Shown in pieces: positions 25,806-33,769 of a DNA stretch of 64,000 nucleotides (positions within the stretch are counted from its first letter, which is position 1; each line of letters begins with the position of its first letter). Under the pieces are notes generated by a model that was given only the letters and a program-made list of their open reading frames with translations, did not search any database and had not been told where the DNA came from. The stretch comes from Paenibacillus sanguinis 2301083 = DSM 16941. Lineage in GTDB: Bacteria; Bacillota; Bacilli; Paenibacillales; Paenibacillaceae. The translations under genes were made by a program, and so were the position numbers. The stretch spans positions 203,048 to 267,047 of the forward strand of contig NZ_KB895378.1 in the NCBI RefSeq assembly GCF_000374825.1, read 5' to 3'.

Positions 25806-28800
25806 TTATGGCTTTCCCATGGTCTGTCCAGCCGCAGCCGGATGTGTCCCACCATAGGGATCGCTGTCATCAAGCGAGAATTTCACGGCATCCGCAATGG
25901 ATGTTTTTCCTTTATTGGCTCGCAGAGTGACCGAACCGCTCATCCCCTCCTCAAAGTTATAACGCCCCAAATATACCCATTGATTATCGGAGAGCTTCTG
26001 GTTCAATGTCAGTTCTTCCGCACCATCCGCATGCGAAATGGTGACCGGAACCGCTCCATCGCGATCATTGCTGGCATTCCAGATCATATAAACATTGTAG
26101 CTTCCGGCAACAGGTATGTCCGGTGTCCACTTGGCCCAGCTATTCGCTTCTTTCCCACTGTGAAAATAATTCTCTCCGTAACGTGATGCTGAATACGTAC
26201 TGGCTGGCCAGGATCCCTCCTTCTCAAAGCCGGCATCCAGATTATCCACAATGATGTCCATAGAAGTCATTTTGTCCGTTATAGCTTGAACACTGTCTGT
26301 AGGTCCGGATGCATTCCCGGCCTTATCCATCGCTACAAGTTTGTAATAGTAGGTCTGGCTCTCCTCAATGTCCATATCTATATATTGAGTATCTGTTGTA
26401 AACCCGATTTGATTGGACAAATCCGGTGTAAATGCCGCCAATTGACTGCGATGAATGGAATAACCGGCCAAGTCAACCTCGTCATTAGGCTGCCAGGCAA
26501 GTTTGACCAGAACCGAAGAGGACTTATCCACCTTTAACCCTGACGGCACTCCCGGAGGTACTTCATCCTCTGCTCCTGTCCGTTCTGTTACCACTGCACT
26601 TGCTTCTGATTCATTGCCAGCATTGTCAATGGCCGTAACAAACAACTCATACTCTGTATCTGGCTCCAGTCCAGCAAGGCTGTAGGATGTGCCCCAGGTG
26701 CTGGCAGCCCACTGATGATTCACATAAATGTTATAGCCTTTTATACCGCTATCCGCGTCCGCCGATGCCGACCAGCTAAATGTTAGTCCTGCTGGCAGCC
26801 TCTCCGTTAGCGTCAAATCCTCCGGGCTATCCGGCGCATCCTGGTCCTCATATTCCGGTTCATGTAAAGGCGATGTCAATGCTCCGTAACGAATGCCGGA
26901 GCCATTCGTTCCAATGTATACCCGTCCGTGCACCTGCTTGTCTCCTGTCATCGCATTGGGATCGTTTCCCGGGAAGGGATTGGCTACGTTGATTCTCACC
27001 CAGGTTTCTCCCATATCATCGGAGCGGAATACCCCTTCTGTCTCATCGCCGACAAGTGTACCATAGACAAATACGGCCGGATTGAGCTTGCCGGGGGCAT
27101 GCTTGCCAAAGCTGAACATAAAGGCTTCCTCCACGCCCTCTACAGCCTGGAAGCTGTCTCCTGCATCCGAGGATCGATACAGGCCCGCTTCGTTCAGGCT
27201 TACCCATACCTCACCCATGACGCCCGGCGCAGCCTCGACATTATGCCAGGCTGTTGCCTGCCCGGGAAGACGGGCAGTCTCCTCCCAGGTCGCACCGCCA
27301 TCCTCGCTGCGATAAAATTTCCCTCCCTTGTCGTACACATAAAACCAGTTGCCGTTTACTGTATCCGCGGCTAAAGGCGTGTAATAGTTCGCAAAAATAT
27401 GATCGCCTGATAACAGGCCGGAAGGAACTCCGCTGGCCTTGACCCATGTATCGCCACGGTCAGCTGTGTAATAAACCCCTCCGCGTTGAGGCATCCATAC
27501 TATGCGGTTGGTGTCCGTAGACGACACGGCAACTCGTCCTCCCTGTGCTGTCGCATAAGGCAAAGCTGCAAAAGCTGTATAGGTCTGACCGCCATCGGTG
27601 GAATAACCGCCATTGCCCGGATGGGCACGTCCGTCCCCATTCCAGCCATAGGTGCCAACCCGCACAATAAACTCCGGATGGCTCTCCGACACAGCGATGC
27701 CCGTTGTTGTTAATTCATGCAAGCCATCCGATCCCGTGAAATAAGTCGAGTCGGGAAAAACGTGCAGCGATTTGTGATCAAAGCCGCCGTTGTCCGCAAT
27801 GCCGGTGTGCAATAGATATTCGCCCGATGAAGGGCTCACCATGTTGCTGACATTGACCACGGTCTCTAATCCTTGAGCATAGTTGACAAATTCGGGGGAG
27901 CTGCCATCATCGGGAGTGATATCCTCAGTACGCCAGGCGTAGTACCAATCGGTGAACCAGAGCCTGTCGGGCTTGAACGGATCAAATGCCATAGCGGCTG
28001 TAGCGGAGGACCAGTGCCAGCCAGGTGTCCATGGTACAAGTCCATGTTTATCCGGCACTACCCTTGTCCAGCTTGCCCCACCATTATCAGACAGATAAAT
28101 AGGATTGTTGTGAGCATCCTGTCGCCGGGAGACAATCACCCTCTCATTATTGTCCGGCGCAATAGCTATTGCCGAGAATGGCTGACCAGAGCCATTATTG
28201 TTGTCAGCCGACTCCGGCTCAGGTGTAATATCGATAAAGCCATCGTCAGGCATGCCCGTATCCAGTCTCACAACCCCTTCATAGTGCGTCACATATAATT
28301 GACCGCCATCGGAGCTAATTGCCCCGCGAAGGGGACGAAGCGGGCTATTGGGCAGCAGCTCCCATGTTTCACCAGCGTCGTAGCTCACATAAACACCGTA
28401 ATAATAATAACCGGCGTAGATGGTCTGCGTTCTTCCTTCGATGACATCCGATTCCGGATCAAACATCACAAAGCTGACACCCACGGGAGCGCCATTGACC
28501 TGAGCACCTGTTGGCGCAAGACCTGCGACCTTCTCCCAGCTGCCTGGAGCTGCCCCTTCTTCAGTACGGAACAATCCATCATAACGCGATCCGAAATAGA
28601 CGATATCACTATTGTTCGGATCAACAGCGAGCCGCTCGCCAGCAGTCCGCTGGGCGCCATTCGCCGCCATTTTTACATAACTCCCGTTGTTCCTCAAGCC
28701 GGTTGCTGTCCAGGTCTCTCCCCGGTCGGTCGATTTAAAGATATCGCTGGGTGTCCAGTAATCCTGTTTGCCAAGCGCAGCATAAAGGACTTCCGGATTT

Positions 28801-29150
28801 TGCGGGTCAAGGGCAATGCTTTCTCCACCATACAAATTGCTTTCACTCCGATCCGCAAATCCGATAAGCTGGTTCCATGTCTTTTCTTCCTCCTGCCAAC
28901 GAAAAATACCGCCAACATCGGTTCTGATATATACCAGGTCCTTCTCCGCAGGATGAGCGATAATGCCGGTTACATATCCCCCTCCGCCAATCGCAACAGA
29001 CCCCCATTCATATGGATCGGTGCTGTTCACTGCCCCATGCGCCACATTCGCTTCAACATTCATTCCTGGATACAGGATTATAAAAGATCCAAGCAAGACC
29101 ATGACTAATGCTGTCATTCGTGCTTTTGGCCAAACCCGTTTGTGCACCAA
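25806..29150 (-). CDS. Secreted GH74-like beta-propeller glycoside hydrolase with two FN3 domains and a golvesin-like C-terminal domain
   Basis: Extracellular enzyme of about 1114 aa. An N-terminal signal (VLLGSFIILYPG, cleavage after VEA) is followed by a seven-bladed sialidase/VPS10-like propeller region (about 40-770) beginning SVAIGGGGYVTGI and containing many SxDxGxTW Asp-box repeats, as in GH74 xyloglucanases. Two fibronectin type III modules follow (about 775-870 and 875-965), then a C-terminal domain (about 975-1100) resembling golvesin/xanthan-lyase carbohydrate-binding domains. I prefer the TTG at 29150 behind AAAGGAG; the GTG at 29159 is too close to it. Likely cleaves xyloglucan or a related plant polysaccharide; catalytic aspartates were not assigned. 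Confidence 0.8.
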   Translation of the reverse strand: MVHKRVWPKARMTALVMVLLGSFIILYPGMNVEANVAHGAVNSTDPYEWGSVAIGGGGYVTGIIAHPAEKDLVYIRTDVGGIFRWQEEEKTWNQLIGFADRSESNLYGGESIALDPQNPEVLYAALGKQDYWTPSDIFKSTDRGETWTATGLRNNGSYVKMAANGAQRTAGERLAVDPNNSDIVYFGSRYDGLFRTEEGAAPGSWEKVAGLAPTGAQVNGAPVGVSFVMFDPESDVIEGRTQTIYAGYYYYGVYVSYDAGETWELLPNSPLRPLRGAISSDGGQLYVTHYEGVVRLDTGMPDDGFIDITPEPESADNNNGSGQPFSAIAIAPDNNERVIVSRRQDAHNNPIYLSDNGGASWTRVVPDKHGLVPWTPGWHWSSATAAMAFDPFKPDRLWFTDWYYAWRTEDITPDDGSSPEFVNYAQGLETVVNVSNMVSPSSGEYLLHTGIADNGGFDHKSLHVFPDSTYFTGSDGLHELTTTGIAVSESHPEFIVRVGTYGWNGDGRAHPGNGGYSTDGGQTYTAFAALPYATAQGGRVAVSSTDTNRIVWMPQRGGVYYTADRGDTWVKASGVPSGLLSGDHIFANYYTPLAADTVNGNWFYVYDKGGKFYRSEDGGATWEETARLPGQATAWHNVEAAPGVMGEVWVSLNEAGLYRSSDAGDSFQAVEGVEEAFMFSFGKHAPGKLNPAVFVYGTLVGDETEGVFRSDDMGETWVRINVANPFPGNDPNAMTGDKQVHGRVYIGTNGSGIRYGALTSPLHEPEYEDQDAPDSPEDLTLTERLPAGLTFSWSASADADSGIKGYNIYVNHQWAASTWGTSYSLAGLEPDTEYELFVTAIDNAGNESEASAVVTERTGAEDEVPPGVPSGLKVDKSSSVLVKLAWQPNDEVDLAGYSIHRSQLAAFTPDLSNQIGFTTDTQYIDMDIEESQTYYYKLVAMDKAGNASGPTDSVQAITDKMTSMDIIVDNLDAGFEKEGSWPASTYSASRYGENYFHSGKEANSWAKWTPDIPVAGSYNVYMIWNASNDRDGAVPVTISHADGAEELTLNQKLSDNQWVYLGRYNFEEGMSGSVTLRANKGKTSIADAVKFSLDDSDPYGGTHPAAAGQTMGKP

Positions 29151-29159
29151 AAAAATCAC

Positions 29160-29280
29160 GCTCCTTTATCCTATCTCATTTTTATGAAACGCCTTGAAAG
29201 TTATTTGGATTATAGCAAATCATGCGCTGACACATCATCTACAAATCTTGTGATCTTACTCCACATTTCTTGTTTTATAT
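29160..29280 (-). promoter_or_regulatory. Upstream region of the polysaccharide structural genes
   Basis: About 120 bases between the regulator terminator and the GH74-like gene, ending in the AAAGGAG site. Because the regulator pair is terminated just before it, the structural operon needs its own promoter here, the probable binding region of the YesN-type regulator. Boxes were not assigned. Confidence 0.4.
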
Positions 29281-29313
29281 AAAAAACCGGCAGCTATTAT
29301 GCTCCGCTGTCGG
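29281..29313 (-). terminator. Terminator overlapping the end of the response-regulator gene
   Basis: On the minus strand, CCGACAGC and GCTGCCGG form an 8-bp stem with one mismatch, then TTTTTTAT. The stop codon TAA (29299-29297) lies in the loop, so the last sense codons are part of the stem. Confidence 0.75.
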
Positions 29314-30799
29314 TCTGCTTATTCGCCGTTCGATATTCATTAGGCGTCAAGCCGGTCCATCGCTTGAATATTTTGAAAAAGTAGCTGGGGTTAGCGAAGC
29401 CCGCGCGTTCGCAAAGCTCGTTTACCGTCAAATCGGTATGCGCAAGCAAAAATTTCGATTCCTCTACTCTGATTTTTTGCAAAAAGTTGATAAAGGATAT
29501 GCCCGTCTTTTTCTTGAACAGTCCGCTCAAATAATTCTCATCCATGCTGACATATTGAGCCATCGCCTGCAAAGATATATCCTGATCATAATTTTGCTGC
29601 AAGTAAGCAATCATTTTATTCACCTCCGGGTGGTCCGTTACGGGGGAACTGTGCTTGCTCATCCCCTTGCTATACTGCTGCATTCGTGCAATCAAGGTGG
29701 CCAGCAGTTCCCTGTGACTGACAGATCGTATCAGGTCCAGTGTAGGGAGGGCTTGCTTGCGGCTGATTCGGGATATAATCAGATCCAATCGAACGGCCGT
29801 TTCCTTAACAACCGGCATCGGCAGAGCCTTGCCTTCCATAAAGCTCCACAGCTCGGTGAACGCCTTTTCACATTTTGCGATTTTCATCCATTCAAATGCC
29901 CGGATGACCTCTTGCTCCTTCGACCAGGGAATAGCGGGCATCGCTCCAGCTGTCAGCTTTTCCAGCTCATGACCCTTTCCCTGCCGCTCGTAGCCGTAAA
30001 AACGATGATCCAGTCTACGCAGCACCTCCAGCCATTCCTGTTCAATAGGTACGTCCCTGCTGACCCGTTTGCCTACCAGCTCTGTTTCGCCATACTGCAC
30101 AGCCAGCCAGACGAAGGGCGATTGCTCCGTATGCTCCGACCACATAAACCAGGTCTGCTGACCTGAAATATCCAGGGATAGCATCATCTCCGCTTTGGGC
30201 AGGGATGCGCCGCCCATTCGGATCAACGAATCATATGCAATGGGATGGCTGCCCGTCAACGAAGCCACAATGTAAAGTTGGCCATATTGCTGCTGCGCCT
30301 GTCTGAATTCCTCCAGTCTCTGGGTTTCAGCTAAAGTCAGCTCCTTGCCCAGCATGCGGCGCCAAAGCAAGGACAGGCAGTCCTGAAAGCGGCTTCGCTC
30401 TTTGCGAATACTGTCGGCCCTTTTCTTCAATTGTGCTTCTGCCTTGGAAAGGGCGCGGAGCAGATCATTATCACCCATCGACAGCTTAAAAATATAGCTT
30501 GTGGCTCCATACTCCAGCGCCATTCTGGCATGCTCGAAATCATTGGCACAGGTTAACATAATAAATGCAGCTTCCTTGCCTTGGGATCGCGCAGTCTGCA
30601 ACAGCTCGATCCCATCCATATAAGGCATAAAGATATCCGTGATTACGATATCCGGATCAAGCTCTTCCATAAGCTCCAGTGCCTCCCGGCCATGAGAGGC
30701 TTCCGCCACCACGGAAAAACCGGATTCCTCCCAGGGGATCGCATTTCTAATCGATCTTCTAACGTAGGGCTCATCCTCAACCAGCAGTATTTTCCACAT
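29297..30799 (-). CDS. YesN-type response regulator with AraC output domain
   Basis: A 500-aa cytoplasmic regulator. The receiver domain (about residues 1-120) has the acidic pair EDE (8-10), phospho-acceptor Asp55 (VITDIFMPYMDG) and Lys105, followed by Leu in place of the usual Pro. A middle linker is variable. The C-terminal AraC domain (about 395-495) has two helix-turn-helix motifs (ISLQAMAQYVSMDENYLSGL; LTVNELCERAGFANPSYFFK). The gene overlaps the kinase gene by 23 bases and has GGGGAGG upstream. It likely activates the polysaccharide genes that follow. Confidence 0.9.
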   Translation of the reverse strand: MWKILLVEDEPYVRRSIRNAIPWEESGFSVVAEASHGREALELMEELDPDIVITDIFMPYMDGIELLQTARSQGKEAAFIMLTCANDFEHARMALEYGATSYIFKLSMGDNDLLRALSKAEAQLKKRADSIRKERSRFQDCLSLLWRRMLGKELTLAETQRLEEFRQAQQQYGQLYIVASLTGSHPIAYDSLIRMGGASLPKAEMMLSLDISGQQTWFMWSEHTEQSPFVWLAVQYGETELVGKRVSRDVPIEQEWLEVLRRLDHRFYGYERQGKGHELEKLTAGAMPAIPWSKEQEVIRAFEWMKIAKCEKAFTELWSFMEGKALPMPVVKETAVRLDLIISRISRKQALPTLDLIRSVSHRELLATLIARMQQYSKGMSKHSSPVTDHPEVNKMIAYLQQNYDQDISLQAMAQYVSMDENYLSGLFKKKTGISFINFLQKIRVEESKFLLAHTDLTVNELCERAGFANPSYFFKIFKRWTGLTPNEYRTANKQTDSGA

Positions 30800-32573
30800 C
30801 TATGTGTCCCTCCCCATAAGGCAGTGCATCTAGCAGTGGGATCTCCATTCTTGCCAAGGTCCCTTGTTCCAGCCCAATCAGCTGCAGCGAAGCTTCCTGC
30901 CGGTACAACAAAGCGAGGCGCTCGCGCAAATTGCTCAACCCGATTCCCTTCCGTGTGCGACGGCTCCTGTTCTCCTGCTGCAAGCCGCAGCCATTGTCCT
31001 GAACTTCCAATAACAGCATCTGACCGCACTTGGCTGCTCGCACCATGATTTTCCCGTTTTCTTTCATATGGACCAGCCCGTGATGAATGGCATTTTCCAC
31101 TAGCGGCTGAAGGCTCAGCTTCGGTACAAGGACATAATCCAGCCCTTGCTCCAGTTCATATACGGATTCAAAGGAATGCTCATACCGAAATGACTGAATA
31201 TGCATATACGCTTGAATCAAGCTGATTTCTTCTCGCAAATGCACCAGATCCACTTCCGAATTGAGGCTGTGCTCCAGAATCATGCCAAGGTTCTGACAGA
31301 TTTCCGAAGTGTCGGCGTCGCCGTGATTTCTGGCGTTCCATTTGATCGTATTCAAGGTATTCAACAAGAAATGAGGGTTCATTTGCGCCATAAGCATCTG
31401 AAAGCGGCTCGCCTCCCGTTGACGTTCTTCCGACCGCAGACGTTTGATCAACTCCTGAATATCCTGAATCATCTTATTGAATGCCTTGGCGAGTGTCAGC
31501 ACCTCGCCCCGATACTTATGCTCAGGCAGCCGCACCTCCAGATTGCGATCCACCAATTGGGACATTTGCTTCTGCAAATGCCGGAGCGGCTTGACAAGCG
31601 TGGCCACCAGCCCGAAGGTAATCGCGATAAAAAGAAGGGAGAAGCCCCCCAATACGAACATAATATCTTTGAGCATGGACTTTATATTGCCTGACAAAGC
31701 CTCAAGCGGGAAACGGCTGATCAGATACCATCCTGTATTGGGCATATAAATACCATTGTACAAATACATGCCGCTCGCATCCTTAACATAGCTGTCCGGT
31801 TGAAGCCGGAAGCCGGTCAGCATCTGCTCCAGTTGCTTCGCAGAGTCTATATGGCTAGCCGTCAGATTCACCTGATTTCCGGAGGCATCGAGCACGTAAT
31901 AGTTCTGTTTCACCTGAAAGTTGTTGGTGACGGCAGATAGCCATGCATTTACATCCAAACTGATGCGCAAATAAGCTATGAACTGTCCATCGCGGGATTC
32001 AAGACGGGAAAGGTTGGAATAGATGACCGGATGCTCAAACACAGCTGTAAACGGCTCTTCGGTCTGATGAATCTCCCAGCTATAGGGCTGATTCTTCTTG
32101 TCAAGCATTTGGCCCTTATCCATCAGCATTTGCCGCAGCATAGGAGAAGAGTCATATATATCGGGCAACGTGGAATAGGTGTGGCCTGCCTGATCGGCCA
32201 ACAGCAGATGAACAGGCATATTCGAGTCGCTGCCGAGGGTTTGCATCATGGTATAAAGACGATTTTTCAAGTAAAACTTACGTTCTTCTTCATGAAATCG
32301 CTCAGGATGCTGCAAATACGCTACGATCTCGGGGTCTCTCTCAAGCTGGAGCATAGCGCCTACCACACTAAAGCGGATTCTCTCAAAGCTGTTTTTAATC
32401 GATTCCAGCTGCGCCGCATTTTGTGATGAGATATTGTGTATCATCATCGTTTCCATACGATTCACATTGAATATTTGCAGCAAAAAGGAAGGAACCAGCA
32501 CTAGCAGCAGAATGGACAAAAACAGACGATTCTTCAAGCTTGAAGGCCATATCCAGCTCCACACCCTTCTCAT
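30777..32573 (-). CDS. YesM-type sensor histidine kinase
   Basis: A 598-aa membrane kinase. One helix near residues 14-36 and a second near 290-315 bracket an extracellular sensor domain of about 250 residues. A HAMP segment follows, then the phospho-acceptor motif QMNPHFLLNTLNTIKW (His near residue 400) and an ATPase domain with VENAIHHG, DNGCGL and GIGLSNLRERL. ATG 32573 has GGGAGG seven bases upstream. It forms a two-component pair with the overlapping response regulator. The extracellular ligand is likely an oligosaccharide or a binding-protein complex. Confidence 0.9.
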   Translation of the reverse strand: MRRVWSWIWPSSLKNRLFLSILLLVLVPSFLLQIFNVNRMETMMIHNISSQNAAQLESIKNSFERIRFSVVGAMLQLERDPEIVAYLQHPERFHEEERKFYLKNRLYTMMQTLGSDSNMPVHLLLADQAGHTYSTLPDIYDSSPMLRQMLMDKGQMLDKKNQPYSWEIHQTEEPFTAVFEHPVIYSNLSRLESRDGQFIAYLRISLDVNAWLSAVTNNFQVKQNYYVLDASGNQVNLTASHIDSAKQLEQMLTGFRLQPDSYVKDASGMYLYNGIYMPNTGWYLISRFPLEALSGNIKSMLKDIMFVLGGFSLLFIAITFGLVATLVKPLRHLQKQMSQLVDRNLEVRLPEHKYRGEVLTLAKAFNKMIQDIQELIKRLRSEERQREASRFQMLMAQMNPHFLLNTLNTIKWNARNHGDADTSEICQNLGMILEHSLNSEVDLVHLREEISLIQAYMHIQSFRYEHSFESVYELEQGLDYVLVPKLSLQPLVENAIHHGLVHMKENGKIMVRAAKCGQMLLLEVQDNGCGLQQENRSRRTRKGIGLSNLRERLALLYRQEASLQLIGLEQGTLARMEIPLLDALPYGEGHIDVENTAG

Positions 32574-32669
32574 GGCTAATCCTCCCGCGCCTTACTTATG
32601 TATGCCTCATATTTTACGCCTACCCTAAATATTTCTGCAAGCCCTTTCATTTTTACATGAATCTATTTT

Positions 32670-32924
32670 GGCTCAAAACCGAAATCAGTGCTTGTCATGG
32701 GGACGATGAGGTGCTGTAGGTTCGTAGGGTTCTTCCGATCGCAATTGTTCATGGATTTTCCTGATTCAATAAATTCTTATAAGGTTGAAATCCACTCGCA
32801 AAAGTCGACCAAGCGTAGGCTTTCGATGTAGCTTTCTTTCAGAAAGCTTTAAGTTTCTCCAGAATCCCTACGCCCCTCCGCTCTATAGATCCCTGTTGTC
32901 AAGCACTGATTTTTAGTTTGAGCC
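32670..32924. mobile_element. MITE-like element with 25-bp terminal inverted repeats and 8-bp target duplication
   Basis: Left end GGCTCAAAACCGAAATCAGT (continuing GCTTG, 32670-32694) and right end 32900-32924 are inverted repeats matching at 21 of 25 positions. Identical 8-bp direct repeats TCTATTTT flank the element (32662-32669 and 32925-32932). The 255-bp interior has no coding capacity. Ends starting GG and an AT-rich 8-bp duplication resemble the ISL3 family, so a non-autonomous ISL3-type derivative is my inference. The interior contains the structured repeat copy 2. Confidence 0.8.
32728..32867. repeat. Dispersed structured repeat, copy 2 (inside the MITE-like element)
   Basis: Shares its element order with 11553-11700: ATGGATTTTCC, hairpin GGATTTTCC...ATAAGG then GAAATCC (32753-32792), and hairpin AGCTTTC-TTTCA-GAAAGCT (32829-32847). 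The loop of the second hairpin differs between copies (GTGCA against TTTCA) while the stem is identical. Confidence 0.65.
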
Positions 32925-32956
32925 TCTATTTTTATATGTTTTTTACCCGAACAGAA

Positions 32957-33010
32957 CAAAAAAGAGGCCGTCCTTCCAGCCATGGTTCATGACTTCCGGT
33001 CCGGTCTCTT
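32957..33010 (-). terminator. Minus-strand terminator downstream of the CRISPR array
   Basis: On the minus strand, AAGAGACCG (33010-33002) pairs with CGGCCTCTT (32970-32962), including one G-T pair, followed by a T run (32963-32957). The loop is long (31 bases) but partly self-complementary. It lies about 110 bases beyond the last CRISPR repeat in the direction of array transcription. Confidence 0.65.
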
Positions 33011-33120
33011 CAACTGTCATTTTGCTCTATTCCCTCCAGGGGCAGCCGCTCAGAAGGCTGAGTTGCTTGTTGGCCTGCCACCTCGTAGAGGGTCGGATCG
33101 GGGCGCTGCGACTCTCTCGA

Positions 33121-33553
33121 AGTTTAATACATGCACCTACGTAAGGTGCGACATCCTTTAAAGAAGCAAAATAGCCTTCCTTCTCAACATTTCAATTCAC
33201 GCACCTGCGTAAGGTGCGACATGCCATTGTTGGAGTTATCGTGCTTGTTGTAGATATTTCAATCCACGCACCTACATAAGGTGCGACTTCTTTCGTATCA
33301 TTTAGATTCAAGGCAGAACCTATTTCAATCCACGCACCTACATAAGGTGCGACGCGATAGCCGATGCGTGACCGCCCCCGACGTTCAATTTCAATCCACA
33401 CACCTACATAAGGTGCGACATTATCAAAACATAAACCTCGCCCTGGACAACGTTATTTCAATCCACGCACCTACATAAGGTGCGACTGTGCTGTCTTCAC
33501 ATTAAGTTGGAGTTCTTTTGCATTTCAATCCACGCACCCACGTAAGGTGCGAC
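33121..33553 (-). CRISPR. Type I-C CRISPR array, seven 32-bp repeats, six spacers, no cas genes nearby
   Basis: Repeats start at 33121, 33189, 33256, 33322, 33388, 33455 and 33522. Read on the minus strand they begin GTCGCACCTTATGTAGGTGC and end GTGGATTGAAAT, the hallmark of type I-C arrays; GCACCT/AGGTGC forms the stem. Spacers are 34-36 bases. The repeat at 33121 has five differences, marking the leader-distal end; those at 33189, 33388 and 33522 carry one to three changes. The leader is at the right, so transcription is on the minus strand. No cas gene occurs in the window. Confidence 0.95.
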
Positions 33554-33735
33554 AGCGGTACAAATGAGCCCAGGCCCAGCAAGGGCTCAAAGGCCCTAAA
33601 GTACGAATCTCGAAAATAAGGCTTGAAATTTCGAGCAAAAACTGGCTGAAAACCCGGGAACCCTTGTGGGGCGCGTGGTGCGAATCTCCCAGGGAAATCA
33701 TGTGAGCTTGGGGTTCGCACCGCTACTTTTTTACC
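33554..33735 (-). promoter_or_regulatory. CRISPR leader
   Basis: Lies on the leader side of the first repeat. It contains an inverted repeat GGTGCGAA (33679) / TTCGCACC (33714) and a segment CAAATGAGCCCAGGCCCAGC (from 33561) that recurs at 58560. Conservation between two places supports a functional leader, including promoter and integration signals. Confidence 0.75.
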
Positions 33736-33769
33736 CAATGGCATCAGACTAACGATTTAAACTACCTAT

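Noticed and set aside
33192-33478. Frames encoding repeats like RVAPYVGAWIEI or ISIHAPT
   Set aside because: These are well-known artefacts of translating type I-C CRISPR repeats.
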